Assembly (NCBI GenBank): GCA_026392535.1
Contig: JAPLBX010000048.1
Coordinates: 1-16,959 of the forward strand
Reading direction: 5' to 3'
Length of the DNA: 16,959 nucleotides
From: Actinomycetota bacterium
GTDB taxonomy: Bacteria; Actinomycetota; Actinomycetes; S36-B12; UBA5976
Part shown: one piece after another, positions 14,534 to 16,959 of the stretch
How positions within the stretch are numbered: the first letter of the stretch is position 1
Layout: each line of letters begins with the position of its first letter
Notes under the pieces: model-generated
The model's input: the letters and a program-made list of their open reading frames with translations, nothing else
What the model was told of the DNA's origin: nothing
Database searches by the model: none
Translations under genes and position numbers: made by a program

Positions 14534-14925
14534 TGGAAAATCTTCCCGTCGTCCTATTCGTGATTGGCGTCATGTGGGTTTCGCAACTTTTATTAACTTA
14601 TAACCAAGCGATGAAATTCAACAATTCACTCAAAACATTGCGGGCTCAGGGCGAGTCTGCGGTTGGCATGGGTGGAAAGCGTTACCGTGGTGGTCGCGCA
14701 TTTGTTGCGATCGCACGACAGGGAGACACCGTGGTTGATGCACGCGTTATGACTGGTTTTACAGTCTTCGCCGCACCCAAGCCTTTCCCTGGCCTAAATG
14801 GACTTTCACTAACCGAATTAGCTGGAGATGGCGACATCCCTCAGTTAAATCGCAAAATTAGGAGTGCAGCTCAGATGGCGGCTTCTACTTTGCTGAAACC
14901 AAAGGAAACTGCGGTCTCGGAGTAA
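14533..14925 (+). CDS. gutM: Glucitol operon activator GutM-like protein
   Basis: 130 aa. An N-terminal hydrophobic segment (about 5-23) is followed by the GutM pattern: YNQAMKFNNSLKTLRAQG, then GGKRYRGGRAFVAIA and VVDARVMTGFTVFA. Known GutM/SrlM proteins help switch on glucitol (sorbitol) operons. The membrane anchor suggests it works at the membrane, perhaps by sensing the transporter, though its mechanism is not settled. The order regulator - GutM - EIIC - EIIB/C - EIIA parallels the gutRMCBA operons of lactobacilli. It is translationally coupled to the SorC gene (TAATG). Confidence 0.85.
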   Translation: MENLPVVLFVIGVMWVSQLLLTYNQAMKFNNSLKTLRAQGESAVGMGGKRYRGGRAFVAIARQGDTVVDARVMTGFTVFAAPKPFPGLNGLSLTELAGDGDIPQLNRKIRSAAQMAASTLLKPKETAVSE

Positions 14926-14957
14926 GTGAAAGAACCCACAATGGACCTACCCGGCCT

Positions 14958-14986
14958 TTGTGGTTTTGCCGGTTACAAGTTGTAAT
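14958..14986 (+). promoter_or_regulatory. Candidate internal promoter with a 13-bp palindrome over the -10 box
   Basis: TTGTGG (14958-14963), 17 nt, then TGTAAT (14981-14986), with the srlA ATG 22 nt further on. The perfect palindrome TTACAA-G-TTGTAA (14973-14985) overlaps the -10. A CCGGC/GCCGG stem (14951-14955 with 14968-14972) abuts it. This suggests separate regulation of the PTS genes, beyond read-through from gutM. The -35 box is weak. Confidence 0.4.
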
Positions 14987-15008
14987 CGTTAGAGCAGTTG
15001 GAGGGTAA

Positions 15009-15545
15009 ATGGACACACTAGCCGTCTGGGCACAAGACTTCATTGGAGTCTTTAACCAGGGTGGAGCAGTTCTCCTTAGCCTGATGGGTGGCATCTTGCC
15101 TACCTTGGTCGTTCTTTTGACCGCGGTAAACGCATTGATCCGTCTTATCGGACCTGAGAAGATCGAATCCCTAGGTGTAAAAGCAGCGCAACCAGGTATC
15201 CAGTGGTACCCAGTTCGCTACATGGTATTGCCATTCTTGGCAGTATTTTTCTTCACCAACCCAATGGCCTACACCGTAGGTCGTTTCTTGCCAGAACGTC
15301 AGAAGCCAGCATTTTATGATGCTGCAGTTTCTTTCGTACACCCTATTCTTGGCATCTTCCCACATGCTAATCCAGGCGAACTTTTCGTATGGGCTGGTAT
15401 TTCGTCAGGTATCGCAGCTCTCGGCTTCGATCTAGGACCTTTGGCTATTCGTTACCTACTTGTAGGTCTAGTTGTCATCTTCATCCGCGGTATCGTCACT
15501 GAGTTCATCACAAAAGTCATGATGGCTCGTAAGGGGAATGCATAA
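15009..15545 (+). CDS. srlA: PTS glucitol/sorbitol transporter subunit EIIC (SrlA)
   Basis: 178 aa integral membrane protein, closely matching the pattern of E. coli SrlA: GGILPTLVVLLTAVNALIRLIG near the N-terminus, FFTNPMAYTVGRFLPERQKP (81-100), HPILGIFPHANPGELFVWAG (110-129), and LGPLAIRYLLVGLVVIFIRG (142-161). It forms part of the polyol channel that takes up and phosphorylates glucitol or a related polyol. The GGAGGG site before ATG 15009 is the best ribosome site in the operon. Glucitol is the family's substrate; another polyol or sugar is possible here. Confidence 0.93.
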   Translation: MDTLAVWAQDFIGVFNQGGAVLLSLMGGILPTLVVLLTAVNALIRLIGPEKIESLGVKAAQPGIQWYPVRYMVLPFLAVFFFTNPMAYTVGRFLPERQKPAFYDAAVSFVHPILGIFPHANPGELFVWAGISSGIAALGFDLGPLAIRYLLVGLVVIFIRGIVTEFITKVMMARKGNA

Positions 15546-15547
15546 AC

Positions 15548-16090
15548 ATGGACGCAATTAACAAGTTACTCGTAACAATTGGTCGTTCTGTTGGTGGTGT
15601 CGTTGGCACTCTTTACCAAGCAGGACGCGATGCGGTTGAAACAACAATCCGCAACGTAATTCCATTCATGGCATTCATCTCGTTCATTATCGGTTTGATT
15701 CTTGCAACCGGTATTGGCGACAAGATTGCTAACGCAATCAGCGGTTCAGCATCATCACTTGGTGGTCTGCTACTCGTTTCTGTAGTTTGCGCAATTCCAG
15801 TTCTAAGCCCATTGCTTGGACCTGGCGCTGTTATTGCTCAGATCGTTGGAACTTTGCTAGGTGTTGAAATTGGTAAGGGAACTATCCCTGCTCAATACGC
15901 ACTACCTGCATTGTTTGCAATCAACCCACAAGTTGGTTGTGACTTCATTCCAGTCGGTCTAGCTCTTGGCGAAGCCGAACCAGAAACCGTTGAAGTTGGC
16001 GTTCCAGCCGTTCTGTTCTCACGTCTAGTAACTGGTCCACTTGCAGTGGTTATCGCTTACTTCGCGAGCTTCGGCCTATACAACAACTAA
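15548..16090 (+). CDS. srlE: PTS glucitol/sorbitol transporter, C-terminal EIIC-type half of SrlE as a stand-alone protein
   Basis: 180 aa. The sequence corresponds to only the membrane half of E. coli SrlE (about 320 aa, EIIB plus EIIC). It starts at the equivalent of the VGTLYQAGRDAVETTIRNVI segment and continues with PFMAFISFIIGLILATGIGD, SPLLGPGAVIAQIVG, LPALFAINPQVGCDFIPVGL and a final membrane segment. The EIIB domain that normally precedes this on the same chain is absent; it is encoded by the next gene. ATG 15548 follows the srlA stop by 2 nt, with AAGGGG about 11 nt upstream. A strong terminator starts 10 nt after its stop. Confidence 0.92.
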   Translation: MDAINKLLVTIGRSVGGVVGTLYQAGRDAVETTIRNVIPFMAFISFIIGLILATGIGDKIANAISGSASSLGGLLLVSVVCAIPVLSPLLGPGAVIAQIVGTLLGVEIGKGTIPAQYALPALFAINPQVGCDFIPVGLALGEAEPETVEVGVPAVLFSRLVTGPLAVVIAYFASFGLYNN

Positions 16091-16099
16091 ATACATAGG

Positions 16100-16139
16100 G
16101 CGGGGCTGAACATTTCCGTTTCAGCCCCGCTTCTTTTTT
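16100..16139 (+). terminator. Strong intrinsic terminator inside the PTS operon
   Basis: GCGGGGCTGAA (16100-16110) pairs perfectly with TTCAGCCCCGC (16120-16130) around a 9-base loop, followed by TTCTTTTTT. It lies between the EIIC and EIIB genes, 10 nt after one stop and 24 nt before the next start. There is too little room for a full promoter between the T-run and the EIIB ATG, so EIIB and EIIA presumably depend on read-through. Confidence 0.88.
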
Positions 16140-16163
16140 CATCTACATTTGAAAGGCTAAGAA

Positions 16164-16535
16164 ATGGCTGACTACAAAGCAGTAAACATCGTTGCAGGAA
16201 AAGGTGGCTGGGGCGGTCCGCTTACAGTTAAACCAACCGACGAACGTCCACTTATCTACTGTGTAACTGGTGGCGGCATTCATGCTGTTGCTCAACACAT
16301 TGCAGACCTAACAGGTGGCGAGCCATTTGATGGCTTTAAGAGCAGTGCTCCATTCGACAAAATTGCAGTTGCAGTTATCGACTGTGGTGGAACCGCACGC
16401 GTTGGTGTTTATCCAATGAAGAAGGTTTTAACCGTTGACATTCACGCGACTAGCCCAGCTGGTCCACTTGCAATGTTTATCACCAAAGAATTATTTGTAT
16501 CTGGCGTGAAGCCAGAGCACGTAACACTCGCTTAG
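16164..16535 (+). CDS. srlE: PTS glucitol/sorbitol transporter EIIB domain as a stand-alone protein
   Basis: 123 aa, soluble. It matches the N-terminal EIIB domain of E. coli SrlE: KGGWGGPLTVKP (13-24), GGEPFDGFKS (51-60), the phosphocysteine loop VIDCGGTARVGVYPMKK with Cys74, and an ending in VSGVKPEHVTL. It takes phosphate from EIIA and gives it to the polyol entering through the EIIC subunits. In this operon it is downstream of the EIIC half, the reverse of the domain order in fused SrlE. AAAGG 8 nt upstream of the ATG serves as ribosome site. A hairpin joins its last codons to the start of the EIIA gene. Confidence 0.93.
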   Translation: MADYKAVNIVAGKGGWGGPLTVKPTDERPLIYCVTGGGIHAVAQHIADLTGGEPFDGFKSSAPFDKIAVAVIDCGGTARVGVYPMKKVLTVDIHATSPAGPLAMFITKELFVSGVKPEHVTLA

Positions 16536-16548
16536 GTTTTTGCGAGTG
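16525..16548 (+). promoter_or_regulatory. Hairpin over the EIIA start codon
   Basis: CACTCGC (16525-16531) pairs perfectly with GCGAGTG (16542-16548) around a 10-base loop. The loop exposes the AGG ribosome site, and the 3' arm contains the EIIA GTG start. A ribosome finishing the EIIB gene (stop 16533-16535) would melt the stem, so this fits translational coupling. Confidence 0.45.
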
Positions 16549-16911
16549 AAAATTTACGAATCAACAGTATTCGCAATCGGCGACCTTGTTCCCGCATTCC
16601 GGGAACAAGGGATGCTGGTTTTCTTCGGAGCAAATGCACCTGAAGAATTACATGATTTTTGCATCCTGCACAACGTAGATCATCAAGAAGATGAACTTAA
16701 AGCTGGTGACATTGTTTCACTGGACGACAGTTCATACGAAGTTCTAGCAGTTGGCGATGTGGCAAACGAAAACTTAATGAACTTAGGTCACTTAAATCTA
16801 AAAGCAAATGGGTTAACCGACGCTGAATTACCAGGCGATGTAAACATCGCGGTACAAGAATTACCAGAAATTAATATCGGAACGAAAATTAGTATTACAA
16901 GGAGCAAGTAG
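16546..16911 (+). CDS. srlB: PTS glucitol/sorbitol transporter subunit EIIA (SrlB)
   Basis: 121 aa from GTG 16546, 9 nt after an AGG ribosome site. A TTG at 16540 would add two residues but has a 3-nt spacing. The pattern follows E. coli SrlB: IYESTVFAIG at the N-terminus, ELHDFCILH containing the likely phospho-histidine (His42 with this start, aligned by memory to His43 of E. coli), YEVLAVGDVANENLMNLGHL (64-83), and a basic C-terminus. It accepts phosphate from HPr and passes it to the EIIB protein. The first codons lie in a hairpin with the end of the EIIB gene. Confidence 0.9.
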   Translation: MKIYESTVFAIGDLVPAFREQGMLVFFGANAPEELHDFCILHNVDHQEDELKAGDIVSLDDSSYEVLAVGDVANENLMNLGHLNLKANGLTDAELPGDVNIAVQELPEINIGTKISITRSK

Positions 16912-16913
16912 AG

Positions 16914-16959
16914 ATGCAATACAGAAGCCGTTTAGAAGAGCTCGCACGTAAACAAGGAA
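16914..16959 (+). CDS. Start of an unidentified gene, cut by the window edge
   Basis: ATG at 16914 with AGGAG 9 nt upstream, 2 nt after the EIIA stop, open to the right edge. Only 15 residues are visible (MQYRSRLEELARKQG), too few to name. As part of the same operon it may act on the imported polyol phosphate. The start does not show the glycine-rich nucleotide-binding pattern expected at the N-terminus of a typical sorbitol-6-phosphate dehydrogenase. Confidence 0.6.
   Translation, partial: MQYRSRLEELARKQG

Noticed and set aside
1..16959. Mobile element, prophage, CRISPR array, or tRNA/rRNA gene
   Set aside because: No transposase, integrase, phage gene, regularly spaced repeat array or cloverleaf-like sequence was seen; the only tandem repeat is the 13-bp set at 6343-6381.

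Overview
The window looks like part of a streamlined, low-GC actinobacterial chromosome (roughly 45% GC by eye), of the freshwater acI/Nanopelagicales type. This placement is an inference from gene families typical of Actinobacteria: a DUF4032 kinase-like protein, a TIGR04338-type metallohydrolase paired with a DUF2786 protein, and an actinobacterial-style CysS. It also fits the tight packing, with 1-4 nt gene overlaps and no gap above 300 bases. I see no rRNA, tRNA, CRISPR array, insertion sequence or origin.

Region 1 (1-2480) is the most accessory-looking part. On the minus strand, a 47-residue secreted small peptide gene overlaps the start of a secreted amidase_6-like protein that runs off the left edge. 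Divergent from them is an XRE-type HTH regulator with a long TPR-like helical tail. A perfect 17-bp palindrome lies between them, over the -35 box of the peptide promoter. The layout resembles peptide-sensing HTH/TPR (RRNPP-like) modules, which are known mainly from Firmicutes.

Region 2 (2470-6393) holds the DUF2786/metallohydrolase pair (minus), a stand-alone MsiK/UgpC-type sugar ABC ATPase, and a DUF4032 protein. The start codon of the DUF4032 gene lies inside the intrinsic terminator of the ATPase gene.

Region 3 (6394-10102, minus) is a compact likely operon, HPr - IspF - CysS - RlmB - GNAT acetyltransferase. It joins the general PTS phosphocarrier to isoprenoid, translation and rRNA-modification genes.

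Region 4 (10103-13372, plus) encodes E1-alpha, E1-beta and E2 of a 2-oxoacid (pyruvate- or acetoin-type) dehydrogenase complex, with one-base overlaps and no E3. The E2 has an altered catalytic motif.

Region 5 (13559 to the right edge, plus) is a SorC-family regulator, GutM, and a glucitol/sorbitol-type PTS. The usual EIIBC protein (SrlE) is split here into an EIIC gene followed by a separate EIIB gene. A strong intrinsic terminator lies between them, and EIIA follows. A further gene begins at the right edge.

As a working picture, the SorC regulator probably controls uptake of a polyol through the PTS. HPr from the divergent neighbouring operon would supply phosphate. The pyruvate released from PEP by the PTS could feed the adjacent dehydrogenase complex if its substrate is pyruvate. 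The shared ABC ATPase would serve other sugar importers encoded elsewhere.
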